Origin: Bacteroidaceae bacterium | GTDB lineage: Bacteria; Bacteroidota; Bacteroidia; Bacteroidales; Bacteroidaceae | Assembly: GCA_016292545.1 (NCBI GenBank) | Contig: JAEDIG010000049.1 | Span: forward strand, 1 to 17,277 | DNA: 17,277 nt | Direction of reading: 5' to 3' | Position numbers and translations under genes: made by a program | In this document: in pieces, positions 1 to 7,464 of the stretch | Numbering within the stretch: position 1 is the stretch's first letter | How the letters are laid out: each line of letters opens with the position of its first letter | Notes under the pieces: generated by a model | The model's input: the letters and a program-made list of their open reading frames with translations, nothing else | What the model was told of the DNA's origin: nothing | The model's database searches: none

Positions 1-2
1 TC

Positions 3-245
3 TGCCTGCAGGCCATACGGGAACTTGGGATAGACAGGTTCCTGGAAAGGAAGGGCTGGAACGCGACACAGGTCAACACCGCATTGGCCCACCTGATCAT
101 ACGCACCGTCTATACACCCTCCGAACTGAAATCCATCCGCATCATGGACGAGAACTCTGCCGTATGCGAACTGGTAAGCGGCAATCAGGAGTGGCGTCCC
201 GGTTTCCACAATATATATAAAAGAGGAGGCTGGCATCTTGATTGA
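3..245 (+). pseudogene. Truncated transposase fragment (IS1634/IS4-like), cut by the left edge
   Basis: The frame starting at base 3 is open until a stop at 243-245. It reads through phrases such as FLERKGWNATQVNTALAHL and RTVYTPSELKSIRIMDENSA, and then HNIYK at 207-221. This resembles the N-terminal half of DDE transposases of the IS1634/IS4 type found in Bacteroidetes; the family assignment is from memory of such proteins. The similarity appears to end near base 221. The last residues before the stop are encoded by the inverted repeat that forms the terminator of the neighbouring minus-strand gene. The catalytic DDE region, which should follow, is missing, so this is a relic. The upstream part lies outside the window. 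Confidence 0.6.
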
Positions 246-259
246 AGTGCCAGCCTCCT
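211..259 (-). terminator. Intrinsic terminator of the OmpA-like gene
   Basis: A perfect 12-bp inverted repeat (224-235 with 248-259) encloses a 12-base loop. On the minus strand it is followed by a T-rich run (complement of 211-222). It lies 34 bases after the stop codon of the OmpA-like gene. Confidence 0.85.
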
Positions 260-292
260 GCCAAATGTGTTCAGGATATGCTTCCGGGACTC

Positions 293-1159
293 TTATTCCG
301 CAGTTTCTTCGTCCGGAGCCTTGTCGATGAGGTCCATGAACTGGTCGAGCTTAGGCGTGATGATAATCTGGGTGCGGCGGTTGCGCTGCTTGCCCAGTTC
401 CGTGTCGTTGCCTGTGAGCGGATTGTATTCGCCACGTCCACCGGCTGTCAGACGCTTGGGGTCTACGCCATACTGGTTCTGCAGGGCCTGGACAACGCTG
501 GATGCACGCAGACAGGAGAGGTCCCAGTTGTTGCGGATGTTCTCGCGGCTGATGGGCACATTGTCGGTGTTGCCCTCGATGAGCACATCGTAGTCCTTGT
601 AGTCCATGATAATCTTGGCAATCTTGCTCAGTGTCTCTGCAGCGCGGTCGTTGATTTCATAGCTTCCGCTCTTGTAGAGCATGTTGTCGGCCAGCGAGAT
701 GTAGACAACGCCCTTGAGCACCTGCACATCCACTTCCTTCAGCTCTTCCTTGCTGAGCGAACGGGTGAGATTGTTGGTGAGCACCATGTTGAGCGAGTCG
801 CTCTTGCTCTTCACCTCCACCAAGTGGCGGATGTATTGGTTCGACTCGTTGATCTGGTCCACCAGTTTGGAGATGTTCACATTGCCTGCGCCCGTGTTGG
901 TCAGGCTCTTGTCGAGCGACTGCTGCAGGGCAGCCTGGTCGGCCTTCTGCTGGGCCAGCTGTTCGGTGAGCGACTGGATGCGTGCCTGTGCGGCAGCCAG
1001 TTTGGCCTTGGTGTCGGCCAAATCGTCCTTGGCCTGTTCATACTTGGTCATGAGCGCGTTCTTTTCGTTCTGGCAGTCCAGCAGCGACTTCTTGGTGACA
1101 CAGCTGGAGAAAAGCATCAGGATGGCGGCCATCCATAGAAATAAGATGTTCTTTTTCAT
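293..1159 (-). CDS. OmpA-family lipoprotein with coiled coil
   Basis: This 288-residue protein probably anchors the outer membrane to peptidoglycan. The N-terminus is a lipoprotein signal: basic MKKN, a hydrophobic core and a lipobox ending in SSC, with Cys20 as the expected lipidated residue. Residues about 25-88 are rich in Ala, Gln, Lys and Leu with heptad character, consistent with a coiled coil. Residues about 145-268 form an OmpA C-terminal domain, with the peptidoglycan-binding pattern NTDNVPI, then NWDLSCLRAS, GGRGEYNP and QRNRRTQI. The family binds diaminopimelate peptidoglycan. The gene has its own terminator and a -7 promoter element upstream, so it is probably monocistronic. The first ATG of the frame fits the signal peptide. 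Confidence 0.93.
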   Translation of the reverse strand: MKKNILFLWMAAILMLFSSCVTKKSLLDCQNEKNALMTKYEQAKDDLADTKAKLAAAQARIQSLTEQLAQQKADQAALQQSLDKSLTNTGAGNVNISKLVDQINESNQYIRHLVEVKSKSDSLNMVLTNNLTRSLSKEELKEVDVQVLKGVVYISLADNMLYKSGSYEINDRAAETLSKIAKIIMDYKDYDVLIEGNTDNVPISRENIRNNWDLSCLRASSVVQALQNQYGVDPKRLTAGGRGEYNPLTGNDTELGKQRNRRTQIIITPKLDQFMDLIDKAPDEETAE

Positions 1160-1202
1160 ATTTTTGTTTGCTTTAATGGTTTGTCCGTATTGTTGACAGG
1201 GG

Positions 1203-1210
1203 CAAAGTTA
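1203..1210 (-). promoter_or_regulatory. Bacteroidetes -7 promoter element for the OmpA-like gene
   Basis: The minus strand reads TAACTTTG here, an exact TAnnTTTG match 43 bases before the start codon. No good TTTG box is visible at the usual -33 spacing, so the assignment rests on the -7 element and its position. Confidence 0.55.
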
Positions 1211-1339
1211 CGCAAAAAATGTGTATGGTGCTTGACTTTTGTAGTTTTTTTAGCAATTATCCTGCCATGATTACACATTTTTTACAAAAAGATGCGTGCC
1301 GGGCCACTCCTTTCGGTTGACAATGAGTGTAATCTGGGC

Positions 1340-1828
1340 CTACTGCCGGATGTAGCCCTCAAACACAATCCAGTCGCGGTCGGTAGAAGACACCTTCAGG
1401 CTGGCCTTTCCTTGGGGGGAGATGCGGAAGGTATAGTGAAACTGTTCTTCGCCGCCCAGTGCATCCAGGTCCACCTGCCATTCTCCCTTGCGGATGTCCT
1501 TCACGGTGTAGCCCGTAATAGGGGCATCGAAGTGGAGGGGACCATATTTCTGCAGGTCCATCGATGAGCGAAAGGCACGCCCGCGGTAGGGGAGGATGCT
1601 TCTCATCTGGTTTCCCCTTATCTGTACGGCATATCCCCCGGTGAGACCCTGTGCGGCACCGCGAAGGGGAAACATGTAGTGGGCATCCATCACGAAGGTG
1701 CGCAACTGGAGCGAGTCGCCGATGTGCCGGGGCGACTGGTCTGCGGCTGTGTCCTGCGCCTTGTGCGAGGCGCAGCAGGTGGCCAGCCATCCGCTCAGGA
1801 TAGTCAGGAATAGCGTTTTCCGGGTCAT
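1340..1828 (-). CDS. DUF4251 lipoprotein
   Basis: This protein has 162 residues from the chosen ATG at 1828. An earlier in-frame ATG (1963) was rejected because that extension covers the promoter. The chosen start has an AAGGAGA ribosome site 5 bases upstream and gives a lipoprotein signal (MTRKTLFLTILSGWLATCC, Cys18 or Cys19). The body follows the DUF4251 pattern: YMFPLRGAAQGLTGGYAV at about 51-68, ILPYRGRAF near 78-86, then DAPITGYTV and a C-terminal beta-rich part ending VFEGYI. The function of this Bacteroidetes family is unknown. The protein is presumably in the periplasm or an outer membrane leaflet. It is transcribed divergently from the alpha-galactosidase gene. I see no convincing terminator after its stop. 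Confidence 0.85.
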   Translation of the reverse strand: MTRKTLFLTILSGWLATCCASHKAQDTAADQSPRHIGDSLQLRTFVMDAHYMFPLRGAAQGLTGGYAVQIRGNQMRSILPYRGRAFRSSMDLQKYGPLHFDAPITGYTVKDIRKGEWQVDLDALGGEEQFHYTFRISPQGKASLKVSSTDRDWIVFEGYIRQ

Positions 1829-1857
1829 ATTTCTCCTTATATTAATTAATGTATGTG

Positions 1858-1889
1858 CAAAATTATACATTTTACAGCATGCCGGCAAA
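1858..1889 (-). promoter_or_regulatory. Promoter of the DUF4251 gene
   Basis: On the minus strand, TTTG (1889-1886) and TAATTTTG (1865-1858) are separated by exactly 20 bases, a full match to the Bacteroidetes -33/-7 consensus. The start codon is 29 bases further downstream. Confidence 0.85.
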
Positions 1890-1906
1890 TGTTTTGGTGA
1901 AGAATG

Positions 1907-1938
1907 TTTGGCTTTTTGTCTGCTTTTGTCTAACTTTG
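1907..1938 (+). promoter_or_regulatory. Promoter of the alpha-galactosidase gene
   Basis: TTTG (1907-1910) and TAACTTTG (1931-1938) are 20 bases apart, matching the Bacteroidetes consensus. The start codon lies 26 bases downstream, so the leader is short, and it has no Shine-Dalgarno motif. The -33 boxes of this promoter and the divergent one are only 17 bases apart, so a shared regulator is possible, but no operator is evident. Confidence 0.85.
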
Positions 1939-1964
1939 TGCCCAACTTAAAAAACCACATCAAT

Positions 1965-4154
1965 ATGAAGAACGTTTTATGCGGCCTCCTGGCCAGTTTC
2001 TTGCTGGTGACAGCAAATGCACAAGAGAAGAAAACCGTGCGTGTGACAACCGACCAAACGGATCTGGTCCTTCAGGTGAATCCTAAGGGACGTCTGTATC
2101 AGGTGTATCTGGGTGATCGCCTGTTGCATGAACAGGATGCCGACCTCTTGCCCTGGAACCAGTATGCAGGCAGCGACGGCAGTATCTCCACGCGTGGATA
2201 TGAGGCATACGCAGCTTCGGGCGGCGAGGACTATTTTGAACCGGCAGTGGCAATCACCCATGCCGATGGCAACCAGACCACTTACCTCTATTATAAGAGC
2301 CACAGGCAACAGGCAGTGCCCGGAGGTACGGAGACCATCATCGAACTGGCTGACGACAAGTATCCCGTGGAAGTGACGCTCCACTATGTGGCCTATCCGC
2401 AGGAGAATGTCATCAAGGCATGGAGCGAGATCCGCCATAGCGAGAAGAAGCCCATCCATCTGTGGCGCTACAGCAGCACTATGCTTTATTTCAATGCAGC
2501 GTCCTACTATCTGACCAATTACCATAGCGACTGGGCTTGTGAAGGGAAGCCGGTGGTGCAGCAGCTGCAGTTCGGCAAGAAGGTGGTCGACACGAAGCTG
2601 GGCTCGCGTGCGGCCATGCAGAGTGAACCCTTCTTCGAACTGGGCTTCGACGGCCCTGCCCGTGAGAACGAAGGGCGCGTGATGCTGGGTACGATTGGTT
2701 GGACGGGCAATTTCCGCTTCACTTTCGATGTGGACAATACGGGTGCCTTACGCGTAATCCCGGGCATCAATCCGTATGCTTCGTATTACGAGTTGAAGCC
2801 AGGCACCACGTTCACCACGCCCGAGTTTGTGTTCACGCTCAGCAATGAAGGCGTGGGCCAGGCCAGCCGTAATCTGCAGGCATGGGCTCTCCGCCATCAG
2901 CTGAAGGACGGCATGGGCGACCGCATGACATTGCTCAACAACTGGGAGAATACAGGGTTCTACTTCAACCAGCAGAGCCTGGCCCAGCTGATGAAGGATG
3001 CCAGGGATCTGGGGGTGGACATGTTTCTGCTCGACGACGGATGGTTTGCCAACAAGTATCCGCGTGCAAACGACAGGGCCGGGCTGGGCGACTGGGAGGC
3101 CACGAAGGACAAGCTTCCCGAGGGTGTGCCCGGACTGGTGAAGGCTGCCAAGGAGGCCGGTGTGAAGTTCGGCATCTGGGTGGAGCCTGAGATGGTCAAT
3201 CCCAAGAGCGAACTCTTTGAAAAGCATCCCGACTGGGCCATCACATTGCCCCAGCGGGAAACCTACTATTACCGCAACCAGCTTGTGCTCGACCTGAGTA
3301 ATCCCAAGGTGCAGGACTATGTGTATGGCGTGATAGACGGGCTGATGACGGAGAATCCCGACATCGCCTATTTCAAGTGGGATTGCAACAGCCCCATCAC
3401 CAACATCCATTCCCATTATCTGGAGGACAGGCAGGGCAATCTTTATATCGACCATGTGCGTGGGCTCTACAATGTGCTTTCCCGCATTCGCCAGAAATAT
3501 CCCAGTCTGCCCATGATGCTCTGCTCCGGTGGCGGTGCACGCCTGGACTATGAGGCGCTGAAGTATTTCACCGAGTTCTGGTGTTCCGACAACACCGACC
3601 CCTATGAACGCCTTTATATCCAGTGGAGCATGAGCAAGTTCTTCCCCGCAAAGGCGATGGCCAGCCACGTAACCAACTGGAACGGCCGTGCAAGCATAAA
3701 GTTCCGTATGGACGTGTGCAGCATGTGCAAGTTGGGATTCGACATCAATCTCAAGTCGATGCCCGAGAATGACTACAAGTTCCTGCAGCAGGCGCTTCGG
3801 AACTATCATCAGCTGAAGCCCGTCATTCTGGACGGATGCCAGTATAGGCTGATTTCCCCCTATGAGACCAACCACATGGCCTTGAACTATGTGGCGCAGG
3901 ACCTGTCCAAGGCCGTGCTCTTTGCCTACGACCTGCATCCCCGCTACAAGGAACCCCTTCCTCACGTGCGTCTGCAGGGGCTGGATGCCAATGCGCAATA
4001 CCGTGTGGAGGAAATCAATCTGAGGCCAGGCGAAGAATCGCGCCCCGCCCATCATGGAAAGACCTATTCGGGCGACTATCTGATGAAGGTGGGCCTGCAG
4101 GTGCTTTCAGCCAATGAAGGGCAGAGCCATGTGTTTGTGATGAGCAGAGTATAA
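1965..4154 (+). CDS. Secreted GH36 alpha-galactosidase
   Basis: This 729-residue enzyme should hydrolyse terminal alpha-1,6-galactosyl residues, as in melibiose, raffinose or galactomannan. It starts with a signal peptide (MKNVLCGLLASFLLVTANA, then QEKK), so it is probably periplasmic. An N-terminal beta-sandwich (about 20-290) precedes a TIM barrel. The barrel carries FLLDDGWF (Asp357/Asp358), the nucleophile motif FKWDCN (Asp473), then CSGGGARLD and the acid/base motif CSDNTDP (Asp542). The 69-residue spacing of the two catalytic acids and the total length fit family GH36. The downstream beta domain ends at Val729. The start at 1965 was chosen over upstream in-frame codons because the promoter ends at 1938 and this Met begins the signal peptide. 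No SusC/SusD or other glycosidase gene is adjacent. Confidence 0.95.
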   Translation: MKNVLCGLLASFLLVTANAQEKKTVRVTTDQTDLVLQVNPKGRLYQVYLGDRLLHEQDADLLPWNQYAGSDGSISTRGYEAYAASGGEDYFEPAVAITHADGNQTTYLYYKSHRQQAVPGGTETIIELADDKYPVEVTLHYVAYPQENVIKAWSEIRHSEKKPIHLWRYSSTMLYFNAASYYLTNYHSDWACEGKPVVQQLQFGKKVVDTKLGSRAAMQSEPFFELGFDGPARENEGRVMLGTIGWTGNFRFTFDVDNTGALRVIPGINPYASYYELKPGTTFTTPEFVFTLSNEGVGQASRNLQAWALRHQLKDGMGDRMTLLNNWENTGFYFNQQSLAQLMKDARDLGVDMFLLDDGWFANKYPRANDRAGLGDWEATKDKLPEGVPGLVKAAKEAGVKFGIWVEPEMVNPKSELFEKHPDWAITLPQRETYYYRNQLVLDLSNPKVQDYVYGVIDGLMTENPDIAYFKWDCNSPITNIHSHYLEDRQGNLYIDHVRGLYNVLSRIRQKYPSLPMMLCSGGGARLDYEALKYFTEFWCSDNTDPYERLYIQWSMSKFFPAKAMASHVTNWNGRASIKFRMDVCSMCKLGFDINLKSMPENDYKFLQQALRNYHQLKPVILDGCQYRLISPYETNHMALNYVAQDLSKAVLFAYDLHPRYKEPLPHVRLQGLDANAQYRVEEINLRPGEESRPAHHGKTYSGDYLMKVGLQVLSANEGQSHVFVMSRV

Positions 4155-4198
4155 AAAAAAACAGAGGATGATTGGCCGCAGGGTCAATCATCTTCTGT
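4151..4198 (-). terminator. Terminator of the zinc-hook coiled-coil gene, overlapping its stop codon
   Basis: A 14-bp stem (4161-4174 with 4185-4198, one G-T pair) has a 10-base loop. On the minus strand the stem is followed by eight T residues (complement of 4153-4160). The upstream arm contains the last codons of the coiled-coil gene and part of its TGA (4186-4184). The hairpin also lies 6 bases after the alpha-galactosidase stop on the plus strand. The T-run on that side is short, so termination there is less certain. Confidence 0.85.
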
Positions 4199-6844
4199 TT
4201 GTGGGTCGGTGGCATACGAGGCCTGTTCATGGTTGTCCAGTGCAATCTGGAGGCGTGCAATCTGCATGACCAGTTCGTGCAGTTTGTTTTCCGCCTCCTG
4301 GCGCTGGGTGATGATGCTCTCCATGGACTGCTCGCCTATGTGGGCGTTGGTATATCCGGCCTCGGTCTGCATCACCGTGAGCTCGGCCTGCAGCTGGTCC
4401 ACCCGTGCCTGTCGTAGCTTGATGTCGCAATGCAGGTCGAAGAGCATCTTGCGTATGGGGTTCCAGTCTTTTTCCTTCTGGAAGAGCTTCTCCAGCTCGT
4501 TGTACTGGATAGGCGGGTTCTGTGCGTTGTAGTTGTGTATCCACAGGTCAAGCTTCTGCTGCTGGCCGGCGTATTCATTGCCGATTTCGCTGCCTAATGC
4601 AATGTATGCCTCCAGCCGCCCGCGTGCAGCGTCCATGTCGTGCTGCATCTGTCGCAGCCGCTCCATCTCCTGGTCTGTGCGCTTGCGAGCATCTGTCATG
4701 CGGGCAAACAGTTCCTGCGTGGTGCGCTTGGCCGTGGTCTTTCCCATGAGCTGTCCTATCTGGTTGTCGGCTTCCGCCTTTCTGGTGTCCGCATCCTTCG
4801 CATAGGCACGGATGGTGTCCAGCTGTTCGTGCAGCGCGTGCAGCTCGTTCTTCAGGTCGTTGAGATGTTGTTGCCCCACAAGCAGTTCCGTGTGGTTGCT
4901 CTCGATGTTCTGGGTCATTATCTGCCATCCGTCGGCCAGCTTCATGATACGCATCTTCAGCCCTTCGTGGCTCTTGTTCCATTCGCTGAACCAGTCGGGG
5001 AGGGTCATCATGGCATTCACCTCCTCATATACCCGCTGGAACGACTTGTTGCCTTTCTCCAGCAGGTCCTGCATGAAGTCCACCTGGCCTGCCATCACCT
5101 GACAGCTCGTGTTCAACTCGCCCAGTGCCACGCTCAGCTCGTTTTTCCGTTGCTCCAGCGCCACAATCCTTTCGCTCAGTTCCGATATGCACGACTGGCG
5201 GTAGTTGAAGCGGTCGAGCCTTTCCTGCGCCTCTATGGCATCCTTTGCCGTGTTTTCGATGAGTTGCCTAATCATGGCCTGCCGTGCCTCGCGGTTGGTG
5301 CTGGAGGTGCAGTCCCTGAAGCTGTTGTCCAGTTCGCTGTAGAGCTGCCATTCCTTCACGTCCTTCTCCTGGCGCTCCGTGATGGCAAGCAGGTCCTTCT
5401 CCTCTGCCTTGCGCTGGCCTTGCATTTCGCTCAGCTCCATGCGCAGGTCGTGGAGCAGTGATTCTTTTTGCTTCAGCTCTGCTTCCATCATCTCCAGCTC
5501 GGTCTTCAGTTCGCTGATGATCTTGCTCTGTTCCAGCATGGTGTCGCAATGGTAGGGATGGTGGGTGGCACCGCATAGCGAGCAGCTGACACCCTCTTTC
5601 AGGTCACCCCTCAATTTGATCACGTTCTGGCTTTTGCTCACCAGATAGGTGTATTCCTTTTCCTTGCACAGGCGTTTCAGTTTGTCTGTTTCTGCGGCAA
5701 GGGTGTTCGCGTTTGTCTGGTTGTGTTCAATCTTCAGCCGCAGCGAGTTCAGGAACGAGCGCTTCTCCTCAATCATCTCGTAGCCTGCCCATATCCTGTT
5801 CCACAGCGAGAGTGCCGACAACAGCATCTGCTTCCGGCTTTTCAGTTTCATGGCATTCTCCTGCAGTTGGTAGCTGCTTTTTCCCTTGAGGGCTTTTCGG
5901 TTGGAGGTGAGCTCGTCGCCCAGTGTGCCCAGTTGTGCGTTCACGTCCTGGAATTGCTTGAACAGGTTGCCCAGCCGTTCGTTCAGTTCCGTTTGTCTGG
6001 CCAGACGGTTCTTGTGAAGACTTGCCCGTTCGCGCATCGTTTCTTCCAGATCGGCCAGCCGGTCGAGTCTTGCCAGCACACCGTCCTTCTGCATAATCAT
6101 CTTTTCGTGCATCTCTATGCTTTGGCGTCCGGCTCTGTGGCGGTCCAGTTCGTTTGCACAGAGTGTGTTCTCCTCGGTTTGTTCTGCAATCTGTTGCTCC
6201 AGGCTGTCCATGCGTGCCCTGAGGTCCTGTGCAATAGATTCCAGTTCGCGGCTCCAGTCTTCCAGGATGGCCTGCTGTCCGGTTGTGTTGTGGACTTGTG
6301 CAATCATGTCCTGTGCCTCGTATAGTCGGGTGCTGGCTGCGTCCAGTTCTGCTGTGCATTGTTTCACTTGCTTGTGCTGTTCCTCCCATTGGCGTTGCAG
6401 TTCGTCCACTTTCCGGTCCAGCTCGCTCTGGCTCCGTCGGTTGTCGGCCGACAGCCGTCCCAGCATCAGCATTCGCAGGAAATCGCTCTGCACACATTCA
6501 AATGTCTCATAGCGCAGCAGCTCTTTTTCCTCCTGGGCGTGCACGCTCTGTTCCTTGCACAGTTTGTAGAGGCTCGTTTTTTCCTCCTTCAGTTGCATGC
6601 TCAGGTCCGTGTGCCGTCTCAGCCATTCTTGCTGTTCGTGCAGCCGCCTCACGCTTTCCTCCATGATGTTCATCTTGGTTTCGGCCAGACGCTTTGCCTC
6701 CCTCGTGCGTTGCAGTTCCTGTGGAGTCATCAGTCCTTGGGGCATTTGGGCCTTCATGGCCACCCTTCTCACCCATTCTTGCTGCGGCCTTTGTTCGGGG
6801 CCTTGAAGGTTTTTGTTATCTTCGTTTTTTTTGAAAAAGTTCAT
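4184..6844 (-). CDS. SbcC-like coiled-coil protein with central zinc hook, no ATPase head
   Basis: The protein has 886 residues, almost all Glu/Gln/Arg/Leu-rich heptad sequence. At the centre (residues about 405-432) is a zinc-hook motif, LKEGVSCSLCGATHHPYH, with Cys421 and Cys424. It resembles the hook of SbcC/Rad50, where two CxxC motifs share one zinc and join two coiled-coil arms. The arms here are about 420 and 460 residues. A real SbcC also has an N-terminal Walker A lobe and a C-terminal signature and Walker B lobe. Neither is present: the protein starts MNFFKKNEDNK and ends in an acidic tail. No SbcD nuclease gene is nearby. The start was placed at 6844 because a -7 element (6866-6873) lies just upstream and the in-frame extension is non-coding in character. 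It could be a structural or decoy partner of an SMC-like complex, but its function is unknown. Confidence 0.85.
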   Translation of the reverse strand: MNFFKKNEDNKNLQGPEQRPQQEWVRRVAMKAQMPQGLMTPQELQRTREAKRLAETKMNIMEESVRRLHEQQEWLRRHTDLSMQLKEEKTSLYKLCKEQSVHAQEEKELLRYETFECVQSDFLRMLMLGRLSADNRRSQSELDRKVDELQRQWEEQHKQVKQCTAELDAASTRLYEAQDMIAQVHNTTGQQAILEDWSRELESIAQDLRARMDSLEQQIAEQTEENTLCANELDRHRAGRQSIEMHEKMIMQKDGVLARLDRLADLEETMRERASLHKNRLARQTELNERLGNLFKQFQDVNAQLGTLGDELTSNRKALKGKSSYQLQENAMKLKSRKQMLLSALSLWNRIWAGYEMIEEKRSFLNSLRLKIEHNQTNANTLAAETDKLKRLCKEKEYTYLVSKSQNVIKLRGDLKEGVSCSLCGATHHPYHCDTMLEQSKIISELKTELEMMEAELKQKESLLHDLRMELSEMQGQRKAEEKDLLAITERQEKDVKEWQLYSELDNSFRDCTSSTNREARQAMIRQLIENTAKDAIEAQERLDRFNYRQSCISELSERIVALEQRKNELSVALGELNTSCQVMAGQVDFMQDLLEKGNKSFQRVYEEVNAMMTLPDWFSEWNKSHEGLKMRIMKLADGWQIMTQNIESNHTELLVGQQHLNDLKNELHALHEQLDTIRAYAKDADTRKAEADNQIGQLMGKTTAKRTTQELFARMTDARKRTDQEMERLRQMQHDMDAARGRLEAYIALGSEIGNEYAGQQQKLDLWIHNYNAQNPPIQYNELEKLFQKEKDWNPIRKMLFDLHCDIKLRQARVDQLQAELTVMQTEAGYTNAHIGEQSMESIITQRQEAENKLHELVMQIARLQIALDNHEQASYATDPQTEDD

Positions 6845-6865
6845 CTTTTTGTAATAATGTGCAGG

Positions 6866-6873
6866 CAAAGATA
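6866..6873 (-). promoter_or_regulatory. -7 promoter element of the zinc-hook coiled-coil gene
   Basis: The minus strand reads TATCTTTG, an exact TAnnTTTG match 21 bases before the start codon at 6844. I found no matching TTTG box at 19-21 bases further upstream. Confidence 0.6.
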
Positions 6874-7186
6874 CAACAAAAAACTGAAACAGAGGAATGA
6901 ATGGAGAAAAAACTATGAGAATGAGTGTATCCGGGCCCACATCTTGGAAAACCACTCAACATGAACCAAATCAGCAATTTTGTTTGTTTTCCAAAGATAA
7001 TTCCATACTTGTTCGGCTGTTTGGAATCTTTTTCATAACTTTGTCTGCGATTAGATACATCCCCTACCAGGAGATGAAGATAATCATAGCAATGTATAAC
7101 CTGACAGAATAGGATGAAAGGTTAAGATGAAATCGCCGGTTGACAGAGAGATTGACTCCAAGAGCACAATACTACTTACTTTTCAA

Positions 7187-7247
7187 AGAAGATATACTTC
7201 ATCGGCGACAGAAGATATACTTCTCGGGCAAAGTAAGTATATCTTCT
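7187..7247. repeat. Cluster of direct and inverted 13-14 bp repeats
   Basis: AGAAGATATACTTC occurs twice in tandem orientation (7187-7200 and 7210-7223, 9 bases apart). A 13-base inverted copy, AAGTATATCTTCT, lies at 7235-7247. The second direct copy and the inverted copy form a perfect 13-bp stem with a 12-base loop. A further 8-bp inverted pair (CTTACTTT 7175-7182, AAAGTAAG 7230-7237) overlaps the same right arm, so alternative foldings are possible. Confidence 0.85.
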
Positions 7248-7265
7248 CTGAAAAAGCAGCAGAGT

Positions 7266-7451
7266 GTGCTGATATACTACCCGGGCCATCTGGCGGCAGC
7301 CGTCCACTTCAACGAGGAGATGAAAGGCGACAGCTTTGTCCTTGATGACGAGCCGTATGTGGTATGCGACCCCACCTACATTGGAGCCGACATAGGAATG
7401 CAGATACCCGGAATGGACATTGACGCAGCACGCGTCATTGCCATAGAATAA
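7266..7451 (+). pseudogene. 3' remnant of a transglutaminase-like domain gene
   Basis: About 60 codons read VLIYYPGHLAAAVHF, later YVVCDPTYIGADIGM, and end in VIAIE. This resembles the C-terminal part of Bacteroidetes transglutaminase-like proteins. There the His of YPGHLA (7287-7289) and the Asp of CDPTY (7368-7370) would be catalytic. The catalytic Cys and the rest of the domain, which should precede them, are absent. The in-frame sequence back to a possible ATG at 7140 is made largely of the short repeats and looks unrelated. It converges on mnmA with a 13-base gap. The family call is from pattern recognition. Confidence 0.6.
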
Positions 7452-7464
7452 TCATGTGGGGGGC

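Larger units (their letters stand above)
6845..7464. other. Degraded 620-bp region between the coiled-coil gene and mnmA
   Basis: No intact gene is supported here. It contains a -7-like element on the plus strand (TAACTTTG, 7036-7043) and then a 12-codon open frame starting at 7074 (MKIIIAMYNLTE). Repeats follow at 7175-7247, and then the remnant of a transglutaminase-like gene (7266-7451). One reading is that the promoter and first codons of an older gene remain at the left and its 3' end at the right, with the middle deleted or rearranged. That is inference. Confidence 0.5.

Noticed and set aside
1269..1334. Inverted pair GATTACAC / GTGTAATC after the DUF4251 gene as its terminator
   Set aside because: Eight-base arms 50 bases apart, with no T-tract directly after the stem; not convincing.
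2748..4055. 435-codon open frame on the minus strand inside the alpha-galactosidase gene
   Set aside because: It is antisense to a gene with clear GH36 catalytic motifs. Its protein has no recognisable domain and is the expected shadow of a GC-biased gene.
4731..4760. GQLMGKTT in the coiled-coil protein as a Walker A motif
   Set aside because: It lies deep in the C-terminal coiled coil, has three residues instead of four between the glycines, and is not preceded by a hydrophobic strand. No Walker B or ABC signature was found anywhere in the protein.
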